Shown here piece after piece: positions 1 to 9,233 of a stretch of 64,000 nt of DNA; position 1 is the stretch's first letter, and every line of letters starts with the position of its first letter. Location of the stretch: the NCBI RefSeq assembly GCF_001586165.1, contig NZ_CP014608.1:1798001-1862000 (forward strand). The letters are read 5' to 3'. The stretch is from Obesumbacterium proteus (lineage in GTDB: Bacteria > Pseudomonadota > Gammaproteobacteria > Enterobacterales > Enterobacteriaceae). Under the pieces are notes generated by a model, which was not told where the DNA came from, did not search any database, and saw nothing but the letters and a program-made list of their open reading frames with translations. A program made the position numbers and the translations under genes.

Positions 1-102
1 TGGCTGCGCTTTGTTGACGGTGTTGAATTAACCCGTTGGGATATGGTTGGTGCCTGCGTTGCGTTGATAGGTATGGCGGTAATTGTTCTGCAACCTTCAT
101 AA
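1..102 (+). CDS. YnfA-type (UPF0060) small membrane protein, C-terminal fragment
   Basis: The window opens inside a plus-strand reading frame that ends in TAA at 100-102. The 33 visible residues begin WLRFVDGVELTRWDMVGACV and finish in a hydrophobic helix ending LQPS. This fits the last transmembrane segment of the UPF0060/YnfA family, small four-helix inner-membrane proteins with an SMR-like fold. The D-G-V-x-L-T-x-x-D pattern before the last helix is what suggests the family. The start and about two thirds of the protein lie upstream of the window. The function is unknown and the family call is from memory. Confidence 0.6.
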   Translation, partial: WLRFVDGVELTRWDMVGACVALIGMAVIVLQPS

Positions 103-132
103 TAAATGAGAGGGTTGTATGGTGAAATTAAT

Positions 133-163
133 GCCGTCATGCCGAAATATTCAGCATGACGGC
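133..163 (-). terminator. Hairpin at the end of the TonB-locus transcript
   Basis: A perfect 10-bp stem (GCCGTCATGC at 133-142 with GCATGACGGC at 154-163) surrounds an 11-nt loop. It lies just beyond the stop codon of the minus-strand receptor gene. On the minus strand it is followed only by ATTAATTT, so the T-run is weak. It could also serve the converging plus-strand ynfA-like gene. Confidence 0.5.
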
Positions 164-170
164 GTAGTGA

Positions 171-2434
171 TTAGAAGCGAATTTCCCCACCAAAGATATA
201 AGTTCTGCCGCGTGCCGTATTGGCCGCGGTGCTGTCATCCCCCTGCATTGGCATCATATTGAGTTTATTCAATGCCTCAGAATAGTTTTTATTCATCAGG
301 TTTTGTACGCTGAGTTTGAGCATCACGTTGCGGTTGATCTCATAAGTGCTGTAGAGATCGATGATGGTTGGGATCTGTGGGAGATCTTCCTTCACCACTG
401 CGCCGGTTTTCTCGTCAAAATCAAAGTTAGGCGATAGGCGACGTGATTTTCCGGTGTATTTAATAATGCTGCCAACGGTTAATGAATTGTCTAGGAATCT
501 GACACCGGTATCGAGCGTCATATATTTTCTTGGCAGCTCGGTAATATCCCCTGCGCCAAAATAGGTGCTGGCAATCGACGTTGGTTGGTCGGTGTGTTGC
601 TGGCTATAAGCCAAACGCGCAAATGCGTAGCCCGCGTCGTAATCCATTTCTAATTCGAAACCGTGAGCACGTACCAGTGATTGGGAGTTCACGTAGATGT
701 ACATATTGTCGGTGTAGTCGCTAACGTCGGCCCAGTCATTGGCGTTAACTTCGGTCATATTACATTTACGTCCGTTGGTGCAGACCAGATATGACTCACT
801 GAATATGTAGTTTTTAATCTTGCTACGATAGACCAAGGCTTTTAAGCGCAGTAAATCTTCATCAACCAATAGGCTGTGAGCCTTAATATTAAAACCGGCC
901 TGATAGGTTTCGGCACTTTCTGGTTTTAAGAACGGGTTCATTGACGCGCCGCCGGAGTTCGAGAAAAACATCTCCTGAATATTGGGGGCACGCATTGATT
1001 TGCTGTAGCTTACGAACGGCTGGAGCCACGGCGTTACCTGTGCAGAGAGCTCTACAGAAGGATTATAACCACTCTCTTTTTGATCAACATTGTATTCACC
1101 CTGTGGAATACAGATAACCCGTGGATCGCAGGCGGGCTTGAAGCCGCTAATCTTATTCTGAGTGTAGTTAAGATTAAAATTAGCCTGATAGATTCCGCGC
1201 TTTATCTCAAGGCCGGTATACAGCGCTGAAATATCCTGATCGCCCGACGGGGCAAAAGGATTGTTTTCAATTGATTCTTGCGAAGACTGTGGATCGCCAG
1301 CGTTGGATTTGATCAGTTTGTCATAGCGGGTACGCATCAGTTTGCTGCCGATGGTAAAGGCCAGATCGTTATTACCCCGCGTGAAGCGGCTGGTGTTATT
1401 CACATCCAGCGCATTAGAACGGTTACGCGCTGACGTGCTATAAAACGTGTACAACGATCCGTCTTGATATTTTTGGTCGCTGCGGCCGGTACTCGCTGTG
1501 ACGTTGAAATCAATTAATTCAGAAAACGGCGTGTAGTGATACTTGATGTAATAATCGTCGCTGGTGATATCGCGGCGTGAAAACTTATTTTGATAAGTTC
1601 GGGCGGAGAGTTCAAAGCTATTAAACTCATTCGGTTTGATATCCATTTTATACAGCTGTGACTTTGGATTCTGTTTCATGAATTCGTCGTAGCCGAACTC
1701 TTCGCTATTAATTCCATCGCCGTTGTTAAAGTTGGAATAGACCGAGCTGCCGCTGATTGCGGCCATGGCACCAAAACTGCCGGTGTCTGTGAAAGCATCG
1801 GTTTTCCCTGCGGCGGCAATCATTCCGCTGCGCCCAATGCCGTTGCTACCGACGGAAAAGCGTGAGCGCACGCCGAAAGGATTTCCAGCAAACACCACGT
1901 CATCAACGCCAATCGTGCGCAGATTGGCACTGCCCGCGAGGGCGTTTACCCCTGAAGAACCGCTGCTGTCGCCGCGAGTCACGTCAACGCCAACGAGGAA
2001 GTTGGGGTCGATAAGCACGCCAGCCTGACTGTTGGTAGAACCGTGCACGGCGGTGCCGGAGGTTGAAGTGCCGTAAAAGCTTTGCGTGATGCCATCGACC
2101 ATGGTGTTTACGCGGCCAAAACCGCTCATCCCACGGATATTCACGCTAACCGAGCCTTGGCCGGGATCGATTTGGGTATAGGTCCCGGGCATGCTGCGTA
2201 ACGTTGCGTCGAGAGATTCTAAGTTTTTATTGGTGTCGCGTGAGCTGACGGCCCCTGTTTTTCCAAGGCTTCTTGCTCGCTGGTTATTTTACCGGCCGAG
2301 ACATTGAGTGGAGAAAATACCGCCGAGCCTTTTTTGTCTCCGCTGCTTTCTTCACTGGCTTGTTGTGCGTAACTGCTTGCGCTGAGCAATAGCATGCCCG
2401 AGCCGATCACGCCGGCTATTTTATTGAGTTTCAT
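171..2434 (-). pseudogene. TonB-dependent outer-membrane receptor, probably haem-type, interrupted by a frameshift
   Basis: Two adjacent frames form one receptor. The first (start 2434, good AAGGGG ribosome site) has a signal peptide (MKLNKIAGVIGSGMLLLSAS...SYAQ) and the start of the plug, and stops at 2219. The second, 171-2192, continues the plug (NIRGMSGFGRVNTMVDG) and the 22-strand barrel, ending in the aromatic residue F typical of outer-membrane proteins. Between residues about 58 and 62 the second frame can be read upstream as GAVSSRDTNKNLESLDATLR, the usual plug sequence, so one base is missing near the A5/G4 tracts at 2252-2262. Repaired length is about 754 aa. The MRAP...NPFL segment resembles the FRAP/NPNL region of haem and haemoglobin receptors, but the histidine usually found there is absent, so the ligand is uncertain. 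It is the last gene of the Fur-controlled exbB operon. The shift may be real decay, phase variation or a sequencing error. Confidence 0.8.
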
Positions 2435-2487
2435 ATGTCCCCTTAAAGGTATTAACAGTCTATTTTTATTTTCTTTGCTCGGTTATC

Positions 2488-4629
2488 TCAGCGTTGATTA
2501 TCTACGGCCAGAATAAAGTTATATTCCAGCGCGGTATTTTCTACTCGCTTGAGCCGACCTGATTTACCGCCGTGTCCTGCCTGCATATTGGTCAGTAATA
2601 ATAGTTTTCCGGTTCCTAATTGATTCTCTCGCAGTTTGGCAATCCATTTTGCAGGCTCCCAATATTGCACCTGCGAATCGTTGAGGCCGGTGGTCACTAA
2701 TAAGTTGGGATAGCGCATAGGCTTTATATTGTCGTAGGGGCTGTAGGCCTTCATTTGCTGATAATCTGCCAGCCGATGTGGATTTCCCCACTCATCATAT
2801 TCACCGAGCGTGAGGGGAAGGGTGTCATCAAGCATGGTGGTGACGACGTCGACAAAAGGAACCTGTGCAACAATGGCGTTAAATAGCTCCGGCTGTTGGT
2901 TCATGACCGCGCCAACCAATAACCCTCCGGCGCTGCCGCCCATGGCATACAGCCGACCGGGCTGACCAAAACCGCGTTCCACCAAGCCGCGTGTTGCATC
3001 GATAAAATCATTGAAACTGTTGGGCTTATTCGCCAGTTTTCCCTGTTCATACCATTGCTGACCGAGCTCGCCACCGCCGCGAACGTGGATCATGGCGAAA
3101 ACGAAACCGCGATCCAGCAGGCTAAGACGATTTGCGCTGAAGGCGGGATCCATGCTCATACCGTAGGCGCCGTAGCCATAAACCAGTAACGGGCTTTGTT
3201 TGGCCTTGAACATTTTTTTGTTGTAAACCAACGACACCGGTACTTTCACACCGTCGCGTGCGGTGATCCACATTCGCTCGCTGTGATAGTCCTGTGGCTG
3301 CGTGTTTTTAACTTCCTGACGCTTAAGCAGCGTGCGTTTGCCGCTGGATAAATCCCATTCGTAGGTGCTCGTTGGCGTCGTCATCGACGAATAACCGTAG
3401 CGTAAACGATCGGACTGTGGCTCAGGGTTATAGCCTAACCATGCCATATGGCTGGCATCGTCGAAGGGCAAGGTGTCTTCGGCGTGAGATTTCCAGTTGA
3501 TTTTGCGTATCTGGCTCAGGCCATCACTGCGTTCAGCTACGACTAGCCAATCTTTGAATAAGGTAAAACCTTCGATCATTTTATTAGGCTGCGGGGCAAC
3601 TAAAGGCTGCCATGAATGACCCATCGCGTTGGTTTGGTATAAACCAAAATTGGCATTTTCACGGTTGGAGCGCAGATAAAACGTGTCGTTGAAGTGATCC
3701 AGATAATATTCAACGTTTGGCTGGCGTGCGGTAAATAATACGGGCGGCGCATCCGCTTGGTCAGCATCTAATAAACGCACCTCAGACGACGTGTTGGCGC
3801 TTAGGGTTATCAGCAAGTAGCGGTTAGATGCCGAGCGTGACAGGCTAAGATAAAAACCACCGTCGTTTTCCTGATAAACCAGTTGGTCTTGTGCCAGCGG
3901 CGTGCCAACGCGGTGGCGGTAAACCTGATACGGCACCAGCGTTTGTGGATGATTGCGGACATAAAATAGGGTACGTCCATCATTTGACCACAGCATATTG
4001 CCAGATGTGTTTTCGATAACGTCGCTGAGCCACTGTCCGTTGTGTAAATTCCGCAGCGAAATGCGGTATTGGCGTCGGCCTTGGGTATCTTCGGCAGCGG
4101 CCATCATCTGATTATCTTGGCTAATCTCCAGACCGCCTAAGCGATAGTAAGCTTGGCCTGCCGCACGCAGATTTCCATCAATCAGTGTTTGCCACACGGC
4201 GCAGCCCGCCAGCGGCTGGCGCTGAGTCACGGCAAAATTTTTACCTGACAGATACACGTCTTGGTAGCGATAACCGTTACGTTGGTAAGGCACCGAGCGA
4301 TCTTCAGGGCTCATGCGGCCGACCATCTCGCGATATAGGGCGTCGTACTGCGCGGAGTACGGTTTTAACACCGCGTTGGCATAACGGTTTTCATCTTGCA
4401 AATAGCGCAAAACTTTTGGGTTGGCGCGGCTCTCATCGCGCAGCCAAAAATAGTTGTCGATACGTCGATCGCCATGTTCGATAAGCGCTTTGGGGATTTT
4501 CTGCGCCTGCGGCGGCTGTAGATTGGCCGCTAGTGGCTCAGGAGAAAATAATTCAGCAGCAGATACGTGCCAAGAGCACATCGCCGTGAGCGTCATTAAT
4601 AACAAAAGTTTTTGCCACAATTCACGCAT
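2488..4629 (-). CDS. Exported oligopeptidase B-like serine peptidase (S9A)
   Basis: 713 aa with a start at 4629, chosen because AAGGAC precedes it and a typical signal peptide follows (MRELWQKLLLLMTLTAMCSW, then HVSAAE). The open frame extends to 4686 but without a ribosome site. The N-terminal half is the beta-propeller of prolyl oligopeptidases; the C-terminal alpha/beta hydrolase has the nucleophile motif GGSAGG (Ser about 566), GLNDSQVQYWEPAKW (Asp about 651) and AGHGGKSGR (His about 686), all as in oligopeptidase B (PtrB), which cuts short peptides after Lys/Arg. PtrB itself is cytoplasmic; this copy carries a signal peptide, so it should act in the periplasm. It sits between tonB and the receptor gene in one transcription unit, which suggests a job in using whatever the receptor imports. 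The substrate is unknown. Confidence 0.88.
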   Translation of the reverse strand: MRELWQKLLLLMTLTAMCSWHVSAAELFSPEPLAANLQPPQAQKIPKALIEHGDRRIDNYFWLRDESRANPKVLRYLQDENRYANAVLKPYSAQYDALYREMVGRMSPEDRSVPYQRNGYRYQDVYLSGKNFAVTQRQPLAGCAVWQTLIDGNLRAAGQAYYRLGGLEISQDNQMMAAAEDTQGRRQYRISLRNLHNGQWLSDVIENTSGNMLWSNDGRTLFYVRNHPQTLVPYQVYRHRVGTPLAQDQLVYQENDGGFYLSLSRSASNRYLLITLSANTSSEVRLLDADQADAPPVLFTARQPNVEYYLDHFNDTFYLRSNRENANFGLYQTNAMGHSWQPLVAPQPNKMIEGFTLFKDWLVVAERSDGLSQIRKINWKSHAEDTLPFDDASHMAWLGYNPEPQSDRLRYGYSSMTTPTSTYEWDLSSGKRTLLKRQEVKNTQPQDYHSERMWITARDGVKVPVSLVYNKKMFKAKQSPLLVYGYGAYGMSMDPAFSANRLSLLDRGFVFAMIHVRGGGELGQQWYEQGKLANKPNSFNDFIDATRGLVERGFGQPGRLYAMGGSAGGLLVGAVMNQQPELFNAIVAQVPFVDVVTTMLDDTLPLTLGEYDEWGNPHRLADYQQMKAYSPYDNIKPMRYPNLLVTTGLNDSQVQYWEPAKWIAKLRENQLGTGKLLLLTNMQAGHGGKSGRLKRVENTALEYNFILAVDNQR

Positions 4630-4722
4630 GGTGCGTCCTTTTGGTTTTTTGGGCGAATAGCGTGCCCTGCCAGAAAATTTCAGCATGAAAATAAGTGATT
4701 TATTAGTGCCAGCCGCGATGAC

Positions 4723-5505
4723 TTACTGCTGTTTTAATTCCGCTAAATCAAAGTTGATCGGCATTCTTACGCTATAAAGTCCGCCGTTTAATATTTCCGC
4801 CGGTGGTTTGGGTAGCGGCTGGGCTCGCTCTAAAACTTCGACCGCTTCACGATCCAACGAAATGGTGCCGGATGAGGCGTAGAGCTGATTACCCTGCACG
4901 AAACCTGCCGCATTTACGGTGAACGTTACCACTGCGAGACCAGTACGGGCGCGTCGGCGGGCATCAAGGGGATACTTTTTGTATCGGTTTAGATGACCCT
5001 TAACCAAGCTTTCCCACGAGACTCTTTCGCTATTACGCTTGGTGGCATCGCTGTTGAACGGTGCCGCAATGTTTGGTGATAGCGTATTTGCCTGAGGTGC
5101 TGCGTTGCTGGCTATAGCGGCATGGCTGGCATCGCTGGTTTGATCTTTAATCTTATTGATCGGGCGCGGCTTTTTCTTTTCCCCGTCAGCCGACTTTTTC
5201 TGTTTCGCCACCTCAATGACGGCTTCTTTGGCTACCACCACCTTTGGCTGCGCTTTATCCTTAACCTGTTGTTTTTCCTCTGCTGCCGCCGACTGCTGTT
5301 GCGCGATGCCAATCGGCAACGGCGTCGGGGAGGCCGGTGCTTGGATGGTTTCAGACCATTGCAGCATTACCGCCGGAGGGGGCTCATAGAGCGGTGTGGC
5401 ATCCGATGGATGCCAAACTAATGCTGCTAAAAGTGTGCCATGAACCGCCAGCGCGAAGATAAACCAGCGGCCCCATTTAGGCTGTGCGTTATAGAGAATA
5501 TCCAT
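4723..5505 (-). CDS. TonB-family energy transducer
   Basis: 260 aa with the classic TonB build: a short cytoplasmic N-terminus, one membrane anchor (about residues 13-30, with the conserved His in FALAVHGTLLAALVW), a charged and proline/lysine-rich periplasmic spacer (about 60-160), and a C-terminal TonB domain with KYPLDARRRARTGLAVVTFT and a final SSGTISLDREAVEVL segment. TonB passes energy from the ExbB/ExbD proton channel to outer-membrane receptors. It begins 11 bp after the ChaN-like gene stop and belongs to the same operon as exbB, exbD and a receptor. It is therefore probably a dedicated paralogue of the HasB type, not the housekeeping tonB. Confidence 0.88.
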   Translation of the reverse strand: MDILYNAQPKWGRWFIFALAVHGTLLAALVWHPSDATPLYEPPPAVMLQWSETIQAPASPTPLPIGIAQQQSAAAEEKQQVKDKAQPKVVVAKEAVIEVAKQKKSADGEKKKPRPINKIKDQTSDASHAAIASNAAPQANTLSPNIAAPFNSDATKRNSERVSWESLVKGHLNRYKKYPLDARRRARTGLAVVTFTVNAAGFVQGNQLYASSGTISLDREAVEVLERAQPLPKPPAEILNGGLYSVRMPINFDLAELKQQ

Positions 5506-5515
5506 AGTGGTTTAC

Positions 5516-6397
5516 TTACTGCTCAGTTTTTGGCTGAGGGACGTACCAAACGTAATCAGCCTGCGCCAAGGTAATATTCATACCTGTCTCAGCCAGCATC
5601 AAAACGATCGGGCGCGATGAAGGGGCGAGATCTTGCATATGCAGCGGAGCGCCCATGGTTTTCGCTGCGTGGTAGCCACCGGCAATCAGCATGGCTGGTG
5701 CTGGAGCTGCAAGTAGCTGCTGCGCCATAAACCGATCGCGCTGCTGTTGAATGGCGAGCATTGCTTTTAACTGCGTGGGTTCGATTTTCCCATCATGCAT
5801 CGTGACGATGGTTTCACGAATCGCGTTTTGTACCTGTGGTGCGGTGGAGATTTTCCCAGCAGGAAGCTGTGGGTTTTTATATAAAGACTGCACCTGTTCG
5901 CGGGAGAGGTTCGCCACCAGCAGAGGATAGGGGGCACGCAGGGTTTGCATCACTACGCCGTGATACATCTCCCAAGGCCAGCCTTGTTGCCAGTTTATCA
6001 AGGTCTGAATACGACCTTCGCGCACCATCGGATCGTCTTTTAACCATTTTTTGAGCTGATCGACGCGCGGCTGTTGATCGATGGTCAGCATTTCTAGCAG
6101 TACGCTGCCCTGTGGGCGCTGCTGAGGAAGATTTTTGATTAACCACATTTCAATCAGGTGATGCTGCGCGTTATCGTGTTTTTCTCCGACGATAAGCCGT
6201 GGCTGCGGTGCGACACGCGTGAGTAACTCCTGGCTGGTTAGGGTTTCACCGTTGTGCAAATCGATGATGGTGCCCAAGGTGTTTACATCGTTCAACGCGG
6301 ATGCGCGTGATGGTCGAGTCAATGTTGGTTGGCTGCATGCACTGAGTGCTAATGTGGCTAATATAATCAGAGACTTAAGGCTAAATAGTGTGCTCAT
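5516..6397 (-). CDS. ChaN-like haem-binding lipoprotein
   Basis: 293 aa. The N-terminus is a lipoprotein signal with the lipobox LSAC (Cys about 21), so the mature protein is lipid-anchored. The body matches the ChaN family (Cofac_haem_bdg, PF04187): the VGEKHDNAQHHLIEMWLI segment near residue 75 and the GGYHAAKTMGAPLHM segment near residue 250 carry the histidines of that family. ChaN of Campylobacter binds stacked haem molecules, and family members sit in iron-uptake loci. Here it lies between exbD and tonB behind the Fur box, which supports a role in haem handling at the outer membrane. Haem binding by this protein is inferred from family and context. Confidence 0.8.
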   Translation of the reverse strand: MSTLFSLKSLIILATLALSACSQPTLTRPSRASALNDVNTLGTIIDLHNGETLTSQELLTRVAPQPRLIVGEKHDNAQHHLIEMWLIKNLPQQRPQGSVLLEMLTIDQQPRVDQLKKWLKDDPMVREGRIQTLINWQQGWPWEMYHGVVMQTLRAPYPLLVANLSREQVQSLYKNPQLPAGKISTAPQVQNAIRETIVTMHDGKIEPTQLKAMLAIQQQRDRFMAQQLLAAPAPAMLIAGGYHAAKTMGAPLHMQDLAPSSRPIVLMLAETGMNITLAQADYVWYVPQPKTEQ

Positions 6398-6474
6398 GTC
6401 TTTGGCCTAAAGGCGGCCGCTTGGCCGCTATATCATAAAATGTTTAATAACGAGTAGGGGTTGCTCAACGCAGG

Positions 6475-6909
6475 TTAGGGCGCGACCGATTCCATACTGA
6501 CTAATCCCACCTTGAGATAACCCGCCGTGCGCAGCGTATCCATCACCGTCATTAGTGTGGCGTAGTCCACCGCTTTGTCTGCTTGCAGAAAAATGGTGGT
6601 GTCCTTGTCTGCTTTGGTTTGCTCATTGAGCTGCTCGCTGAGCTGATCGCTGGTGGTTAGCGCATCACCGAGATAAAGCTGTTTATCTGCTTTAATGGTC
6701 AGATAGACCGGCTTATCTGGGCGTGGCTGCGGCTGGGCCGAGGATGCCGGTAAGTTCACGCGAATATCGACGGTAGCCAGCGGCGCGGCGACCATAAAAA
6801 TAATCAGCAAGACCAGCATGACGTCGATAAAAGGCGTGACGTTGATGTCGTGAATCTCACGGCTTTCAGCGGATTCGCCAGCGGAATAATCATGAATGTG
6901 CAGTGCCAT
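6475..6909 (-). CDS. exbD: ExbD-family biopolymer transport protein
   Basis: 144 aa: a short cytoplasmic tail, one transmembrane helix (INVTPFIDVMLVLLIIFMVA, residues about 23-42) with the essential Asp of the proton path, and a periplasmic domain. It assembles with ExbB in the inner membrane to feed proton-motive force to TonB. The start lies 4 bp after the exbB stop codon, so the two are co-translated. 77 bp separate it from the ChaN-like gene, including a short GC-rich inverted repeat (about 6410-6430) that may modulate readthrough. It is probably a locus-specific copy. Confidence 0.92.
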   Translation of the reverse strand: MALHIHDYSAGESAESREIHDINVTPFIDVMLVLLIIFMVAAPLATVDIRVNLPASSAQPQPRPDKPVYLTIKADKQLYLGDALTTSDQLSEQLNEQTKADKDTTIFLQADKAVDYATLMTVMDTLRTAGYLKVGLVSMESVAP

Positions 6910-6913
6910 ACCG

Positions 6914-7780
6914 CTATTCCACCTGCTTTTGGGGCGCGTTGAGGTCCAGATCGCGGCTTAGCAGCAACAGAATTTGTGCGGCTGCATCTCCCACCTGTGC
7001 GCGATGTTCGTTAATCATGCGGCTGAACAGGTTGTAAATCACCACGGCTGGGATCGCGGCAATCAGCCCCATAGCGGTAGCCAGTAGCGCTTCGGCGATG
7101 CCCGGCGCAACGACGGCCAGATTGGTCGTTTGCGAGTGCGCAATGCCGATAAAACTATTCATGATGCCCCAGACGGTGCCGAATAAGCCGATAAACGGTG
7201 CAACGGCACCAATGGTGGCGAGATAGCCGTTGCCTTTGGCAAGCTGACGGCCATAGGCCGCAACGCGACGATCGAGGCGGAAATTGGTTCGGTCTTTAAT
7301 ACCGTTGAGATCGGATGCGTGTGCTGAAAGCTGTTTTTCATCCTGAGCATCGCGTAATAGGGCTGCGCTTATGCTGTTCTCGGCGAAGGACTGCGATAAT
7401 TCACAGGCCGTGGATAAAGAATTAGATGGAAACAGTAAGCGATATTCGCGACGTAATTGTTGTTTAGCGCGTAGCAGCGCAATGCTTTTGGCAAATAAGA
7501 TGGTCCAAGTGATAACGGATATAACGATTAATCCAATCATCACGCTTTTCACCACAATATCAGCCTGCTGATACATGCCAAAAATAGAAAGATCCAGCGA
7601 TGAAATTCCACCGGTAGAAACGTTTTGAACGGTGCTTGCCTGCTCGCTAATAAGGGGGGCTGCGCCGGAATATCCAGCTATACCAAAGCTCAGGAATAGC
7701 GCCAGAGATTGTTTTAGCATCCTGCTGAACTTGCCGTTAAAAAGGGTGAACTGTGCTAAAAAGTTTTCCGCTAATGCCAT
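6914..7780 (-). CDS. exbB: ExbB-family proton-channel protein
   Basis: 288 aa from the ATG at 7780. I chose this start because GGAGG lies 6 nt upstream; the open frame runs to 7822 but without such a site. The protein has an N-terminal signal-like hydrophobic segment, then three transmembrane helices: about residues 75-100 (SVMIGLIVISVITWTILF), about 190-215 (GYLATIGAVAPFIGLFGTVW) and about 230-260. The GAVAPFIGLFGTVWGI segment is the ExbB/TolQ signature. ExbB forms the pentameric channel that encloses ExbD. It is the first gene of the iron-regulated operon, 80 bp downstream of the Fur box. Confidence 0.92.
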   Translation of the reverse strand: MALAENFLAQFTLFNGKFSRMLKQSLALFLSFGIAGYSGAAPLISEQASTVQNVSTGGISSLDLSIFGMYQQADIVVKSVMIGLIVISVITWTILFAKSIALLRAKQQLRREYRLLFPSNSLSTACELSQSFAENSISAALLRDAQDEKQLSAHASDLNGIKDRTNFRLDRRVAAYGRQLAKGNGYLATIGAVAPFIGLFGTVWGIMNSFIGIAHSQTTNLAVVAPGIAEALLATAMGLIAAIPAVVIYNLFSRMINEHRAQVGDAAAQILLLLSRDLDLNAPQKQVE

Positions 7781-7857
7781 GCGGAGCCTCCGTTTTATTT
7801 TTTTCATTGGATTGAACTGCATTTATTGCGGACAGGATGCTAGCAAAGATTTAGATC

Positions 7858-7884
7858 AAATGATACTCATTATCATTCTCATTT
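7858..7884. promoter_or_regulatory. Fur box controlling the exbB-tonB-receptor operon
   Basis: The stretch AATGATACTCATTATCATT followed by CTCATT contains overlapping copies of the NATWATNATWATN Fur repeats and matches the consensus GATAATGATAATCATTATC closely. It lies about 80 bp upstream of the exbB start and about 370 bp upstream of yddG. Fur with iron should repress the minus-strand operon from here. The remainder of 7885-8255 is AT-rich with no gene seen; it must hold the yddG promoter. Confidence 0.82.
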
Positions 7885-8255
7885 AATTAGGTGGGTAATT
7901 ATTTTTACAATTAAGAATAAATTTAGGTTAATTAATCATTTTGGCGTCTAAGTCTATTTTTCTAAGTCGTATAAATTGTATGGATATTGTCTTTTTGTGG
8001 CTTGCTCTTTGGGTGAAAATAAATTTTCAATTTAACATATTGTGCTTAATACCTTTTTTCCCTGAGGTTAGACGATAAATCGGCTGATTTTATGTGTGCC
8101 ACTGCACCGCCGTTTATGGCTATTTAGATAATATCCATGCTGATGTTGTTGGATTTATCTAACTGAATACGTGAGAATGCTTAACTTGAGCCGCCCAATC
8201 AGCGCTATCTTTTTGGGCCAAATTTTTCTCTCTCTTTTATTCACTGCGAGGCAGT

Positions 8256-9167
8256 ATGGATAGCAGTAGCAGAACGAAAGCAAACGCCTGTGGGATCTTG
8301 GCCATCTTGCTTTGGAGCACCATCGTTGGCCTTATTCGTAACGTTAGCGAAGGCGTTGGGCCAGTGGCAGGTGCCGCATTGATCTATACGGCGGGTTCTA
8401 TATTTCTTTTCATTCTGTTGGGTTCTCCCAAACTGCGAGCCTTTAAACCGGTTTATTTGTTAGCTGGGGGCGCTTTGTTTGCCAGCTATGAAGTCTGCCT
8501 CTCTTTGGCGCTGGGTTATGCCACCACGCGAGCCCAGTCGATTGAAGTTTCGGTGATTAACTATTTATGGCCGAGTTTTACCGTGCTGCTCTCTTTTTTA
8601 TGCAGCGGTGGTCGGTTAAAAATCAGTTTATTGCTGGGCGTGTTGCTGTCTTTATTAGGCGTAACGGTGGTGATAAGCGGCGGTTCATTAGCCTCACTTT
8701 CTGGAATGGCTGAGAATATCGTTGCTCATCCGGTTAGCTATGTATTGGCCTTTGTTGGCGCTATCCTGTGGGCGGTGTATTGCGTTGTGACGAATAAATA
8801 CGCCAACGGACAAAATGCAGCGGCGCTGTTCTTCGCGCTCACCGCCGTCTGTTTGTGGATTAAATGGTTATTAGGCGGAGCTGAGAGTTTTACTATCTCT
8901 TTGCACAGCGCGTTTTATATCGCGATGGCCGGTGCGGCGATGGGCTTTGGTTACGCCGCGTGGAATATCGGTATGATTCGCGGGGATATTAATCTACTCG
9001 CGACGCTCTCTTATTTCACGCCTATTCTTTCGGCGTTATTTGCCTCGCTAATTTTATCTTCTTTGCTGCCGCCAACGTTCTGGCTAGGTGTTTGCGCCGT
9101 TACCGCAGGTGCTATTATTTGTTGGCTGTCGACCAAGCCGAAGCGGGTGAGTAAAACAGCTAAATAA
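8256..9167 (+). CDS. yddG: YddG-type aromatic amino-acid exporter (DMT family)
   Basis: 303 aa with ten predicted transmembrane helices in two EamA repeats. Segments such as LLWSTIVGLIRNVSEGVGPV, ASYEVCLSLALGYATT, VINYLWPS and YCVVTNKYA match E. coli YddG nearly position by position. YddG exports phenylalanine, tyrosine, tryptophan and other aromatic compounds from the cytoplasm. It converges on the 4-hydroxyphenylacetate cluster, a suggestive but unproven link to aromatic metabolism. The start has GCGAGGCAG upstream as ribosome site. Confidence 0.88.
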   Translation: MDSSSRTKANACGILAILLWSTIVGLIRNVSEGVGPVAGAALIYTAGSIFLFILLGSPKLRAFKPVYLLAGGALFASYEVCLSLALGYATTRAQSIEVSVINYLWPSFTVLLSFLCSGGRLKISLLLGVLLSLLGVTVVISGGSLASLSGMAENIVAHPVSYVLAFVGAILWAVYCVVTNKYANGQNAAALFFALTAVCLWIKWLLGGAESFTISLHSAFYIAMAGAAMGFGYAAWNIGMIRGDINLLATLSYFTPILSALFASLILSSLLPPTFWLGVCAVTAGAIICWLSTKPKRVSKTAK

Positions 9168-9171
9168 CAGG

Positions 9172-9206
9172 CCAAAAAAAGCCAAGCAAACGTGATGTTG
9201 CTTGGC
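9172..9206 (-). terminator. Intrinsic terminator of the hpaBC transcript
   Basis: A perfect 9-bp stem (GCCAAGCAA at 9181-9189 with TTGCTTGGC at 9198-9206) is flanked on the left by seven A residues, which read as a T-run on the minus strand. It is therefore oriented to end transcription coming from hpaC. It may also slow plus-strand transcription from yddG. Confidence 0.82.
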
Positions 9207-9233
9207 TCAATATGTGATTAGCCTAGGGTGAGT

